45,612 nt of DNA from positions 15,637 to 61,248 of the forward strand of contig DLRK01000020.1 of NCBI GenBank assembly GCA_002501065.1, in the 5' to 3' direction. The stretch is from Akkermansiaceae bacterium UBA7890 (GTDB lineage Bacteria > Verrucomicrobiota > Verrucomicrobiia > Verrucomicrobiales > Akkermansiaceae). The notes under the pieces were generated by a model. That model worked only from the letters and a program-made list of their open reading frames with translations. It did not search any database and was not told where the DNA came from. Position 1 is the first letter of the stretch; the number at the start of each line of letters is the position of its first letter. This document shows, in pieces, positions 7,811 through 16,369 of this stretch. Both the position numbers and the translations under genes were made by a program.

Positions 7811-9501
7811 TCGAGTTTGACGGCATTCAGTTCAACGATTTGATCAGTGGTCGGGTCATGGATGCGCTTGCTGAACATGACGCCTCCCTGGCCGAGCTGG
7901 GCCATGACCAGATTCCCAACAGAGTTTCCCGCCCCCTGTTCATGTCCGTCATCGCGGAGGTGAACGGGTTGCCGTTCCTGCCCAAGATCGCGGAGTTCTG
8001 TGACCCTTCGCTTCTGGATGCCTGTGATCCGGCCCTGCTCACGCGGGGAGGATTTACCCCCCTGTGCAGCTACGGGGAGCGGCTTCTCGTCGCAGTATCC
8101 AATCCCTGGAGTTCCCTGCCGGACGAGTATCTTCCCCCTCGCTTTCCTGATCTTCAACTGGACAAGGTCGTCACGCTGAGCAGTGAGATAAGCCGTGCAA
8201 TCGAGCGTGTAACAACCACCCAGGGGCCCAATCATTCCCAGCTGGAGTCCATCGATGTCGAGGATCTCGATGAGGGGCTGCAGGATTTCGATGTGACCGT
8301 GGAATACGACGAGCCGATCACCCAGCTCGCCGCCACCATCCTTGCCACCGCCACCAAGCTTCGTGCTTCCGATATTCACTTCAAGGTGGAGAAGGAGTCG
8401 TTTTACTATTCGTTTCGGATCGATGGAGACCTCGGTGACAAGGTGGAAGTGCCGATGAAGCTCAAGGATCGCATTGATGCGTTCTTTCTCAATTTGATGA
8501 AACTGCCCGCCGAGACCCGCAATACAAAGCCGGGAATCTCAGGTCGTTTTACCATCGCCTATTACCACCGGCCCATTGACATCCGCTATGAACGCCATCG
8601 CACCTACCGGGGCTACCATGTCACGATGCGACTTCTCGATAAGAGTCACATCAACGTGAAGCTCGGAAAGGGTTCGCTGGCCTTCGATGATGAAACCCTT
8701 TTCGAACTCAGTCGTGTGATGAAGATCCCGGCGGGGATCATCGTGATGAGCGGACCGACAGGGTCTGGAAAATCGACGACCCTGAACGCGATGTTGCGGG
8801 AACTCAACCGTCCCGAGGTCAATATTCTTACTCTGGAGAATCCGGTGGAGGATGAAATTCCAGGAGTGACTCACTGTGATCTTAAGAGCGCCTCGGAGTT
8901 CAAGCCGATGATCACCAGTTTCATGCGGAGTGATCCCGATATCATTCTGATGGGGGAGGTGCGGGATACCGAGTCGGCTGAACTGGCCATTGAGGCTGCG
9001 GTGACGGGACACAAGGTTCTGACCACCATCCACACTCCCAGGGCATCCCAGATCATTGAGCGTTTTGAGCAATTGAAGATCGAACGCTGGAAAATTGCAC
9101 AGACCCTCAAGGCTGCCTGTGCACAGCGTCTGATCAAGGTGCTCTGTCCTGACTGCAAGATCCAGGCAGATGGGGTGGCGGAGACCGATCGGCGATTGTT
9201 CAATCTTGGTGACGAATGGGCGGAACGGCCTCTCTTCGTCGCGCGATCGGAGGGATGTTCAGAGTGCCGGCAGACTGGTTACAGCGGCCGGACCGCAATT
9301 CTTGAGATCATTCCAATCACTCCGCGGGTCTCCGATCTCCTCTCCAAGGGGGAGATCAGTCCCTACGATCTCGAAATGATGGTTCTTAATGACGGAACGC
9401 TCCCGAATCTCCGGCGAAGCGGATTACGCCTCCTGGCGGAAGGTCAGACCGACCTGAAGGCAGTCAGCAAAACAATCGACATGACATATTCCGATGAGTA
9501 A
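7807..9501 (+). CDS. GspE/PilB-type assembly ATPase
   Basis: Cytoplasmic ATPase (564 aa) that drives pseudopilus or pilus extension. The start at 7807 is chosen because it forms an ATGA overlap with the preceding stop. It has an MshEN-like N-terminal domain (about 30-130; GLPFLPKIAEF, VAVSNPWSSLP), an N2 domain with ASDIHF (about 187-192), a Walker A GPTGSGKST at about 316-324, an LENPVEDEI Asp box, a Walker B DPDIILMGEVRD at about 377-388, and a His box TGHKVLTTIHT. The zinc module is intact: CPDC at 447-450 and CSEC at 484-487. These are GspE/PilB signatures. It overlaps the following GspF gene by 8 bp. Confidence 0.94.
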   Translation: MIEFDGIQFNDLISGRVMDALAEHDASLAELGHDQIPNRVSRPLFMSVIAEVNGLPFLPKIAEFCDPSLLDACDPALLTRGGFTPLCSYGERLLVAVSNPWSSLPDEYLPPRFPDLQLDKVVTLSSEISRAIERVTTTQGPNHSQLESIDVEDLDEGLQDFDVTVEYDEPITQLAATILATATKLRASDIHFKVEKESFYYSFRIDGDLGDKVEVPMKLKDRIDAFFLNLMKLPAETRNTKPGISGRFTIAYYHRPIDIRYERHRTYRGYHVTMRLLDKSHINVKLGKGSLAFDDETLFELSRVMKIPAGIIVMSGPTGSGKSTTLNAMLRELNRPEVNILTLENPVEDEIPGVTHCDLKSASEFKPMITSFMRSDPDIILMGEVRDTESAELAIEAAVTGHKVLTTIHTPRASQIIERFEQLKIERWKIAQTLKAACAQRLIKVLCPDCKIQADGVAETDRRLFNLGDEWAERPLFVARSEGCSECRQTGYSGRTAILEIIPITPRVSDLLSKGEISPYDLEMMVLNDGTLPNLRRSGLRLLAEGQTDLKAVSKTIDMTYSDE

Positions 9502-10627
9502 CGGCAGCGCCACTACAACCCCTGTCTCCCTGTCTCACGCGTCCGCCCAGCATGCCGCCGTGACCAGGAAGAAGGTGAAGATACAGCGTTTCAAGAAGAA
9601 GGATCTGATCCACCTGTTCCGGGGCCTGTCCTCCATGCTCAAGGCGCAGATCAACACCTCTGACGCGCTCAAGTACTACGGGCAGGGCCTTCCCAACAAG
9701 GCGATGGCCTCCGCTCTGGAGCAGATCCGTTTTGATACCGAATCCGGGATGTCGATTCACGAGGCTTTCCGCAGGACGGGCCGGTTCGATGATATGACCA
9801 TTGGCCTGATCCAGGCCGGGGGAGATTCCGGCCAGCTTAATCGCGCCTTTCGTGAGCTCGCCGACCGTCTGAAGGCCGATCTCTACTTCAGGAAGCAGAT
9901 ACGCAAGGCGGTTCTTCTTCCCGGCATCGTGATCTCAGTGCTCATCGGGGCTTTCATCGTTTCTCAGGTGAAGATCGTGCCTCAGGTGGAGGGTATGCTG
10001 GAACAGGTCCGCCAGAAGCCTGACGGGCTCACTGCCATCGCCTTCAAGGTGAGTCACGTCACGCGGGCCTTGTGGCCTTTCGTGGTCCTGGGCGTGATTG
10101 TCATGGGAGCGCTTATCTGGCGATCAGAGGGGGTTCGAAATGCCATTACCTCGATTGCGATGTCGAAGTGGCGTCTCCTCAGCCAGCTGATCATGAGCCT
10201 GCGCCAGATGACCTTTCTCTCCACCATGGAGCTTCTGTATTCGAACGGGATCAATCTATCCAAGTCCATGCGGGTGGCGGCCAATTCAGTCAAGACAACG
10301 CCTCTCTATCCGGAAATCCGGCATGCGGCGGATCAGTATGAGCACTCCGGTGTTCCTCTTTCGCTTGCCTTCAGCAAGTTCACGTCCGTGGACGAGCAGG
10401 TGGTTCACATGATGTCCATTGGTGAGCGGTCAGCCTCGATTGACAACCAGTTGAAGATGCTTGCCGACATGTATGAGGAAGAAGCCGAGAATTATATGAA
10501 TGACTTTACCCAGGTCCTCAACTTCATGGTCCTCCTGATGGCGGTCTCCTTGATTGCGGCAGTCTTCATCGGCACCTTCCTGCCGATCTTCCTGATGGGA
10601 CCGAAGATGATGCAGAGTGGAATCTAA
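9494..10627 (+). CDS. GspF/PilC inner-membrane platform protein
   Basis: Polytopic platform protein (377 aa) predicted to transmit ATPase rotation to pilin insertion. Two T2SSF domains are visible: residues about 40-160 (with the GxSIHEAF and GLIQAGGDSGQL motifs) and about 240-370 (with the corresponding MSIGERSASID). Three hydrophobic helices lie at about 138-158, 190-212 and 345-367, as in the family. The basic N-terminus (KKVKIQRFKKKD) probably contacts the ATPase. The start overlaps the end of the GspE gene by 8 bp, consistent with coupled translation. Confidence 0.93.
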   Translation: MSNGSATTTPVSLSHASAQHAAVTRKKVKIQRFKKKDLIHLFRGLSSMLKAQINTSDALKYYGQGLPNKAMASALEQIRFDTESGMSIHEAFRRTGRFDDMTIGLIQAGGDSGQLNRAFRELADRLKADLYFRKQIRKAVLLPGIVISVLIGAFIVSQVKIVPQVEGMLEQVRQKPDGLTAIAFKVSHVTRALWPFVVLGVIVMGALIWRSEGVRNAITSIAMSKWRLLSQLIMSLRQMTFLSTMELLYSNGINLSKSMRVAANSVKTTPLYPEIRHAADQYEHSGVPLSLAFSKFTSVDEQVVHMMSIGERSASIDNQLKMLADMYEEEAENYMNDFTQVLNFMVLLMAVSLIAAVFIGTFLPIFLMGPKMMQSGI

Positions 10628-10639
10628 CACCGGAGAACC

Positions 10640-11059
10640 ATGCAACTGACCCAATTCGATCGCTGGCTCCGGGAGAAGTTCATTTACCGGACTCACATTT
10701 ATACGATGAGACTCCCGGAATCGGGAGTGCCCTCGCAGGTATTAATCGAGGAACTGGAAGAGTCGCCCACCCGGCGCTACCGCTACCGGTTGATCGTTAA
10801 TGCCAGGCGGGACCTGGAGGCCCTGCTGGCCGTTCTTCGGAAAGGAAACCAGATGTTTGCCACCAGGGTGGTGGAGGGCAATCCCTGGTACAAGTCGATC
10901 ATTGCACCCAAGGGGAAGAGCTTCTTCTTTCAGCTCTTCTGGTGGGCGGTGGTCGTAGTGGTCGCATTCACGGTGATTATCCTGGGCTATACGATCATCA
11001 CCAATGAGGAACTCAAGACCGAGATCATCGAGTCCCTGGATCTCTTGAGAGACAGGTAG
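10640..11059 (+). CDS. Small bitopic membrane protein of unknown function in the secretion operon
   Basis: A 139-aa protein without recognised family. A soluble N-terminal part of about 90 residues is rich in Arg and carries several Tyr. A single strongly hydrophobic helix follows at about 97-121 (WWAVVVVVAFTVIILGYTII), then a short acidic tail. With no signal peptide, the N-terminal part is probably cytoplasmic. A GGAG ribosome binding site lies just before the ATG, 12 bp after the GspF stop, so it belongs to the operon. Its position suggests an accessory factor of the platform or ATPase; that is inference. Confidence 0.6.
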   Translation: MQLTQFDRWLREKFIYRTHIYTMRLPESGVPSQVLIEELEESPTRRYRYRLIVNARRDLEALLAVLRKGNQMFATRVVEGNPWYKSIIAPKGKSFFFQLFWWAVVVVVAFTVIILGYTIITNEELKTEIIESLDLLRDR

Positions 11060-11090
11060 TCCACATCATCAACGCAAAACCATACCGGCC

Positions 11091-11501
11091 ATGAACAGAC
11101 ATCCTCATCAAACACCACTCCGGGCGGGGGTCACTCTCATCGAGTTGACGGTTGTCATCTTCATCATCCTCAGCATCATGGGAGCGACGATGTACTTCGC
11201 CGGCAATATCGGCGAGTGGAACAAAGGCAAGAAGGCCTCTGCGGCTCTGCGGGAAGTATACGTGGCGCAACGCTCCTACCTCGCTGACCACCCGAGGAAG
11301 GCGGTTGATTCGATAACGACCGATGACCTGATCCAATACCTTCCGAGTGGTGGTTCCGCTCTTCCCAGAGTGGAGGATCTCAACGGTAACATCCTTACCT
11401 ATGATGTAACCAAGTCGCCACCGATTCTGACGGATGCGAGTGGTGGAGTGTATGATCCTTCCGGATCCTCTATGGATTCCCTCTGGGACGTGGGCGAATG
11501 A
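11091..11501 (+). CDS. Type II/IV pseudopilin, possible major pseudopilin
   Basis: A 136-aa prepilin-like protein. A 13-residue leader with two His residues and an Arg ends in Ala-Gly, and the cleavage motif G|VTLIELTVVIFIIL with Glu at +5 is intact. A hydrophobic helix of about 22 residues precedes a soluble domain containing Asp-rich loops near the C-terminus (DASGGVYDPSGSS), reminiscent of the calcium-binding C-terminus of GspG. That and its size make it a candidate major pseudopilin, but this is inferred. Its stop overlaps the next start (ATGA at 11498). Confidence 0.85.
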   Translation: MNRHPHQTPLRAGVTLIELTVVIFIILSIMGATMYFAGNIGEWNKGKKASAALREVYVAQRSYLADHPRKAVDSITTDDLIQYLPSGGSALPRVEDLNGNILTYDVTKSPPILTDASGGVYDPSGSSMDSLWDVGE

Positions 11502-11965
11502 TAAAGACGGTTCCATATCTTTTGCTGGCTCTGGCGTCCCTTTGCCTGATGTCGGGGACGAGTATTGCCGGGGACGACTCTCTTCCTCCGGGGTTCCGCT
11601 TTGTCGGAAACTACAGATTCGACAAACGGATGAAGATCCGTGATGGCGCATCCTTCAACGTAAGGAGCAAGGCCTTCTTCTGCCGCGTCTACACCGATGG
11701 GATCACGGTTCGTGTTTATGGTGAAAGTGCGACAGAGGCCTACACCTCTTTCACGATTCATCGCAATGATGGCATTCTGACTGGTGCTGGAACGAACAAG
11801 ATGGAAACTGTTCCGGGGTTGCAGGCCTACTCCCTGGTCGGAAACATTCTCCGGCAGCTAACCCTCACTGAGGAACGGTTGGTCCTGACCAAGTTTCCCG
11901 CTCTCTCGGATATCGTGGAGATCACCTACGCCAACCGCCGTATCACGGTCAGCCACAACAAGTAA
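11498..11965 (+). CDS. Secreted protein of unknown function in the secretion operon
   Basis: A 155-aa exported protein with a signal peptide (about residues 1-24, hydrophobic core YLLLALASLCLMSG). The mature part is predicted beta-rich, with alternating hydrophobic and charged residues (SFNVRSKAFFCRVYTDGITVRVYG) and a single Cys. I do not recognise the family. Translational coupling to the pseudopilin upstream (ATGA) suggests that it works at the same machine in the periplasm, perhaps as a pseudopilin chaperone or tip factor. Confidence 0.6.
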   Translation: MIKTVPYLLLALASLCLMSGTSIAGDDSLPPGFRFVGNYRFDKRMKIRDGASFNVRSKAFFCRVYTDGITVRVYGESATEAYTSFTIHRNDGILTGAGTNKMETVPGLQAYSLVGNILRQLTLTEERLVLTKFPALSDIVEITYANRRITVSHNK

Positions 11966-11986
11966 GTTGCCTCTCCCTGATTCAGT

Positions 11987-12676
11987 ATGAAGGAAAGCAT
12001 TTCCAGGTTAAGTTCGATCGAGAGGGAGAGGACCTCAGGAGAGGTGAGGGCGGGAACGGAATCCCCTGAAAGCCCGGATCAATGCACCTGTCAGCGTTGT
12101 GGACTGTATCGCTGGTATCCGCCTCTGATGCTCATGACCACTGCCTTGGCAGCAGTCTTTTGCTGGATGTACATTACCAAGCCGGTCTTTCTGTCGGCGC
12201 CTTCGGATCAATCATTGAACACTCAGCCTGCAATTCAGGAAAAGCGACCGATCCGGGAGGATGAACCCACTCCTCATACTGCGGGAGGTGGGAACCTGGA
12301 TCCGGCCATCGCCAGACTTCCGGGAGATCCGGTGCTGCCAGACGATTCATCTGCAAGGGACGGGATTCCGGGAGAAGAACTGAAACCACTGATTGTGAAG
12401 CGGCAAGGTCCTTCCCTCTTCCGGGCGATTCCACCCGACGAAATACCTGAGCGGAAGGAGATTGTTCTGGAGGCTCCGGGGTCGGGGGTCGTGGCGGAAG
12501 CAGGGAGTGAACAGGATGAGGATCAGGTTCCGGAAGAAGAGGTCGTGAGCCTGGTGGCCGGCGAGGAAGGAGATCAGGACAGCGGCTCTGAGGAGTTCCG
12601 CGTTCACGCATCCTTCATGGCCGAATTCTCGTCCGTGCAACAGGAAGGTGACCGCCAGCCGGATCTCAAGCCATGA
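11987..12676 (+). CDS. Bitopic membrane protein with CxxC and acidic periplasmic tail
   Basis: A 229-aa protein of unknown family. A cytoplasmic N-terminus of about 45 residues contains a CTCQRCG cluster (Cys33, Cys35, Cys38) that might bind a metal. One transmembrane helix follows (about 48-66, LMLMTTALAAVFCWMYI). The remaining 160 residues are Pro/Glu/Asp-rich and probably disordered, with long acidic tracts (EQDEDQVPEEEVVSLV). The general plan, one helix plus an extended acidic tail, is like GspC or TonB-type linkers without sequence evidence of either. The stop overlaps the next start (ATGA). Confidence 0.55.
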   Translation: MKESISRLSSIERERTSGEVRAGTESPESPDQCTCQRCGLYRWYPPLMLMTTALAAVFCWMYITKPVFLSAPSDQSLNTQPAIQEKRPIREDEPTPHTAGGGNLDPAIARLPGDPVLPDDSSARDGIPGEELKPLIVKRQGPSLFRAIPPDEIPERKEIVLEAPGSGVVAEAGSEQDEDQVPEEEVVSLVAGEEGDQDSGSEEFRVHASFMAEFSSVQQEGDRQPDLKP

Positions 12677-13170
12677 AAAGTCCTCTCTTTCAACTGGTGA
12701 CCAGTGGTGTGGCGCTTGGCCTCATGTGTGGAGCGGTCACGATCCATGCGATTCATGTAAGGGGCGCAAGGCAATTGACCGGGAACGGCCAATGGATTGC
12801 GGGAGATGGTTCCGGTCTCGATCCCGTTGAGGGAACGAAGATTGTTCCTGCTTCTACCAGTGGGGAGAAGACTCGGTTGCCGGTCTCTGGTTCCCGTGAT
12901 GAGGACACGACCACCCTCCAGGCTTTGCAGGAAATCGTGGCACGGCTGCAGGAACTGAAGTCCGCGAATACGGAGTTGCAGGGTGTCAACAGGGAGCTCC
13001 AGGAGCAGTTGGAGGAGACCAACCGGGATTTGAGTGAACTTCAGTTTCGCGTGGATACGCACAGCGAGTCTTTCCGGCCATTGAGGGCGTCTTCCGGGAT
13101 TGGGTCGATTCTTCGAAATTCGATCAGTCCCGGCAACACACTTCATCCCCTCCTGCCCCCCAAGGAGTAG
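12673..13170 (+). CDS. Membrane-anchored coiled-coil protein of unknown function
   Basis: A 165-aa protein with an N-terminal hydrophobic segment (about residues 8-27) that could be a signal anchor, a Gly/Ser-rich linker, and a clear coiled coil at about 80-135 (heptads of Leu in LQALQEIVARLQEL and ELQGVNRELQEQLEE). The C-terminus is not recognised. It is the last gene of the plus-strand operon and overlaps the preceding gene by 4 bp. The coiled coil suggests oligomerisation, perhaps a periplasmic strut. Function is unknown. Confidence 0.55.
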   Translation: MKSPLFQLVTSGVALGLMCGAVTIHAIHVRGARQLTGNGQWIAGDGSGLDPVEGTKIVPASTSGEKTRLPVSGSRDEDTTTLQALQEIVARLQELKSANTELQGVNRELQEQLEETNRDLSELQFRVDTHSESFRPLRASSGIGSILRNSISPGNTLHPLLPPKE

Positions 13171-13321
13171 TCAGTTCTTCTGCCTCGTGAATCACCACTC
13201 TCCCGTGTGAGCATACTCTTGCCGGGGGCTGACCGGGCCTGTTGATCGTTCGAGATCACCGGTGAGGGATTGGCAAGCCTGAGGGGTTGCACAGGAGGCA
13301 GAGCCTTAAGGTCTCCTGGTT

Positions 13322-15229
13322 TCAGTCAACCTGCTCGATGACGACGAGCCAGTTCATCTGCGTGATGGGGGGCAACTGATCGGGGTCGGTAATGGAATAA
13401 AGGTCAGCTTCGATCTTGTTGGTGGACACTTCATCATCCGCGCCGGATCGAAGATCAAGAGGTCGGACGGCACTGCTTCTGTCTTTTCCAGCATGATTGA
13501 TCTGTCCCTTCAGGGCTATGTTCATGGCCTGGTTTCGAATTCCGAAACGCTTTTCAGGTGTGAAGAGCGAAATTGGAGGGAAGATGTTCTTCCCATTTTC
13601 ATCGAGGCGACTGGCCGTGATGTTGACATCATTGACGAGATACATCCGGAAGGGAGTAACCAGGGAGAATCCCTTCGGGAAGGGAGTGAAATCCTTTGTA
13701 TCCCGCAGGATGAGGGAGATGTCGGTGGACAGGCTGGGGATGTTCGGCTTGCTGACCCTGATGTTGTCCCGGTAGTTCGCGTTGACCATGAGTGAATTGT
13801 TCACTGCCGGGGAATCGGCTCCAATGGACTCAAGGAAGGTGGGCAATCTGCCGATGTAGACCGCGAGAGTCCGGCGTTCAAGCCGGGTGGTCTCGAGGTG
13901 GAAGGGGAAGGTCGCGCCTTTAGGGGAATCCTGAGTCGGCCAGTTGTTGCCCCGTGTGAAAAGAGTCGTCCTTTCGATCCCACCAGCGAGATAAGTGAAG
14001 GAAATCGAGGTTGGGGTCTGATCCTCGGGCGAAATCACGTCTTCCACCCGCAGTTTCATGACGGTCTGCAGGGCCGGCCGACTGTAGTAGTTCCATCCTG
14101 TCGGAGAGGCGGAGTTGTAGTCGGTGGCATTCTCCAGATCGTCAAAGATCTCCAGACCGCGCGTGATGGGGAGGAAGGCTACAAGGCCTGAATCCGAGGA
14201 GTTGGAGAGAGGAAAGAAGCTGGCATTGTCTGCCTCGTACTGTTCTCGGGAGGGGAGATCGCCTGTGAAGTTGTCGAGCGTGACGCCCCCGACCGAGGAA
14301 CTGTCGGTAAGGGAGATCCCCCGGCGGGCGGCAAGGCGGTCAAGTCTGAGACTGCCTTCAGTGGAGGCCCGGGTCGCGAAGACGCCACCGGAGATGCTTA
14401 TGTTGCCCCATTCCGTGCCGTCCGCATGTTTGCCGAGCGCGGTGGTGGTGCTGCTGCCAAGCGCAAGTTGCGAGGGCACCTCGTAGATTGAGAGTACGTA
14501 GTTTTTCTTCCTGGTGGCCACCCCGGTCGAGGATCTGGAAGCGGCTCCATAGGTCAGGGAGAATGCCCACCAGTTTCGTTTGGCCACGAAATTCTCATTC
14601 TGCGAGACATAGCCGAAGTGTACGTCGGGGTAGGGGATGACCTTGAACTGCTTGCCGCCGGCATACGCCTTGTCCATCGTGATGATAGGACGATCCCGGT
14701 CCAGTACCTCCAGGCTGCCGTTAGCGACCTCCAGGGTTTCCGGATACTTGGATCCGAGAAGGTGGTCGGTGTTGTTGATGCCGGCATTTATGTAGAACCG
14801 GCGCATCGCTGACTGATTCCTGATACTGTTTATGGAGTTGCTTATGTCTTCCTGAGAGCCGTCACCCGTGTTGCCGGAAATGGATTGACTGTCGATTCCG
14901 AGGACTTCCGCGATATTTTTTTCGAGGGCAGTTTCGCCGTTTGCCTTGTCGCGGGCGCGTTCGAAAATCCAGCGCCAGCGGGATGGGATCTCTCCTTGCC
15001 TTGAATTGGCCATCATGTTCTTGATGGCGCTATTGGGAGTCTCGGTGAGAACTGCGCGGAGCAGTGCTTGTTCGCGGTTTGTGTAGTCGATCCGGATCTG
15101 GGTCTTCTTCTGGGTCTCCAGATTCTGGATGGTGTAACGGAATGATGCGGTGAGCATCAACAGCATGATGGAGGAAAGGGTGACGACGGCCAGAATTGAG
15201 ACATAGCCGGATCTGAGGTTCTTTTTCAT
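13322..15229 (-). CDS. PilX/GspK-like large minor pseudopilin
   Basis: A 635-aa protein with a pilin-like N-terminus: basic MKKNLRSG, then YVSILAVVTLSSIMLLMLTASF as a hydrophobic helix. The residue at +5 is Leu instead of Glu, as is normal for GspK, the tip pseudopilin that caps the GspI/GspJ/GspK complex; PilX is also close in plan. It is much larger than GspK (about 320 aa), with a long beta-rich and Ser/Thr-rich exported region. It is the last gene of a three-gene minus-strand operon and starts 22 bp after the GspJ/PilW-like gene. The Verru_Chthon cassette families are an alternative comparison that I cannot test here. Confidence 0.65.
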   Translation of the reverse strand: MKKNLRSGYVSILAVVTLSSIMLLMLTASFRYTIQNLETQKKTQIRIDYTNREQALLRAVLTETPNSAIKNMMANSRQGEIPSRWRWIFERARDKANGETALEKNIAEVLGIDSQSISGNTGDGSQEDISNSINSIRNQSAMRRFYINAGINNTDHLLGSKYPETLEVANGSLEVLDRDRPIITMDKAYAGGKQFKVIPYPDVHFGYVSQNENFVAKRNWWAFSLTYGAASRSSTGVATRKKNYVLSIYEVPSQLALGSSTTTALGKHADGTEWGNISISGGVFATRASTEGSLRLDRLAARRGISLTDSSSVGGVTLDNFTGDLPSREQYEADNASFFPLSNSSDSGLVAFLPITRGLEIFDDLENATDYNSASPTGWNYYSRPALQTVMKLRVEDVISPEDQTPTSISFTYLAGGIERTTLFTRGNNWPTQDSPKGATFPFHLETTRLERRTLAVYIGRLPTFLESIGADSPAVNNSLMVNANYRDNIRVSKPNIPSLSTDISLILRDTKDFTPFPKGFSLVTPFRMYLVNDVNITASRLDENGKNIFPPISLFTPEKRFGIRNQAMNIALKGQINHAGKDRSSAVRPLDLRSGADDEVSTNKIEADLYSITDPDQLPPITQMNWLVVIEQVD

Positions 15230-15251
15230 GAGATTGGGCGTTGAGGAAAAG

Positions 15252-15809
15252 TTAGAGCCTTGGTGTGCCGGAGTAGGTGATCATCTCGCCGGCGGGGCCG
15301 GTGAGTTGCATGCGGAAGACGCCGTTCTGGATGAAGAATTCCGCGTTATCCACCTGACGGGAAATGAGCCAATCAGGGTTTCCGGCCTTGGTGAACGGAG
15401 TGGCCGGATCCATGGTATAGTAGGCGAGTGCGTCCTCTTCGTTGTCGGATTCAAAGGAGATGATCCCAAAGTCCTCCGATCCATCCGGATTGAGAAAACC
15501 AAGGACGAGCACTTTTCCGTCAGCCGTTACCGCGTTGGTTCCGGCGACTGCATCACTGAGATTTGAATGGATGCGATAGGCATCTGCGCGGGAGAGAATC
15601 TGAGTGACTGTGTTGTTGATCTGGGGGGCGTCATCCACCAGGAATCCCTGGGTCTTGAGGATCCGGTGGAAGGTGATCTGCTGCTGGAGCAGGGTCATCA
15701 TTATGGCCGCGATTGCGAGGGCGAGGCCTATTGCGGTGGCAAGCTCCGGGAGGGTGAAACCACGACCGCATGTCGGGGATCGCCGGTTGTTTCCTGTGGA
15801 AGTGATCAT
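15252..15809 (-). CDS. PilW/GspJ-like minor pseudopilin
   Basis: A 185-aa prepilin-like protein. The 17-residue leader ends in Cys-Gly-Arg-Gly, and the mature sequence begins FTLPELATAIGLALAIAAIM, retaining Glu at +5. A Pro occupies +4, where Ile or Val is usual. The mature domain contains a VDDAPQINNTVTQIL helix and a beta-rich end, as in GspJ/PilW. Its start overlaps the end of the preceding GspI/PilV-like gene by 4 bp. It would assemble with its two operon neighbours as a tip complex. Confidence 0.75.
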   Translation of the reverse strand: MITSTGNNRRSPTCGRGFTLPELATAIGLALAIAAIMMTLLQQQITFHRILKTQGFLVDDAPQINNTVTQILSRADAYRIHSNLSDAVAGTNAVTADGKVLVLGFLNPDGSEDFGIISFESDNEEDALAYYTMDPATPFTKAGNPDWLISRQVDNAEFFIQNGVFRMQLTGPAGEMITYSGTPRL

Positions 15810-16369
15810 TGGGTCCGTACGATGGTTCGAGATTTGACGTATTCCCGGCCACTGATGGTGTAGGTGATGTGGCTCTGCAGTTTCCAGGTCTGCATCTCGG
15901 CGGGGTTTGTGGAGATCGTTCCGTTTCCACCATGAGCCGGAAGATTGTCCTGATCCGGGATCCTGGTCCGGATCACATTGCCGTTGAGGGTTCGTCCGCC
16001 GGGAAGGGTGCCGATCGTGACCTCTGTTTCTGACCTGGCAGGGTAGACGGGCCAGGGAGAGGACGCGTCGGTAAGGTCATCGAAGGGGATACGCTGGGCA
16101 TAGGCCTTTTCGTAGGTGAGGTAGGCGTCGGATACATTCTGAACCATGGTCCATTGCCGAGGCGTGAGAATGTTCATTGTCCCCTTGAGGACTACCAGGC
16201 TGGTCACCGAGAGAAGGGAGAGGGCCACGATTGCCTCGATGAGAACACTACCCCGTTGAGTCCGGTGGAGGCCGCGTCGTCCGGAACCGGTCTTGAGTTG
16301 ACTGCGATTTGAGATAGAATCACCACAAGGGTGAGAGCTTTTCTGATCTGCGGATTTCTGGTGTTTCAC
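15806..16369 (-). CDS. PilV/GspI-like minor pseudopilin
   Basis: A 187-aa prepilin-like protein. The leader is unusually long (40 residues, with two Cys-free basic stretches) and ends in Gln-Arg-Gly. The mature N-terminus SVLIEAIVALSLLSVTSLVVL has Glu at +5 and the PilV/GspI look. No ATG, GTG or TTG codon occurs between 16369 and the cleavage site, so the long leader cannot be avoided. It is the first gene of the minus-strand operon. Its first 39 bases overlap the 5' end of the divergently oriented gene at 16331. Confidence 0.78.
   Translation of the reverse strand: MKHQKSADQKSSHPCGDSISNRSQLKTGSGRRGLHRTQRGSVLIEAIVALSLLSVTSLVVLKGTMNILTPRQWTMVQNVSDAYLTYEKAYAQRIPFDDLTDASSPWPVYPARSETEVTIGTLPGGRTLNGNVIRTRIPDQDNLPAHGGNGTISTNPAEMQTWKLQSHITYTISGREYVKSRTIVRTQ

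Noticed and set aside
13171..13321. Possible bidirectional terminator between the two convergent secretion operons
   Set aside because: CTTGCC and GGCAAG arms are 48 bases apart and no T-run follows; no convincing hairpin was found.
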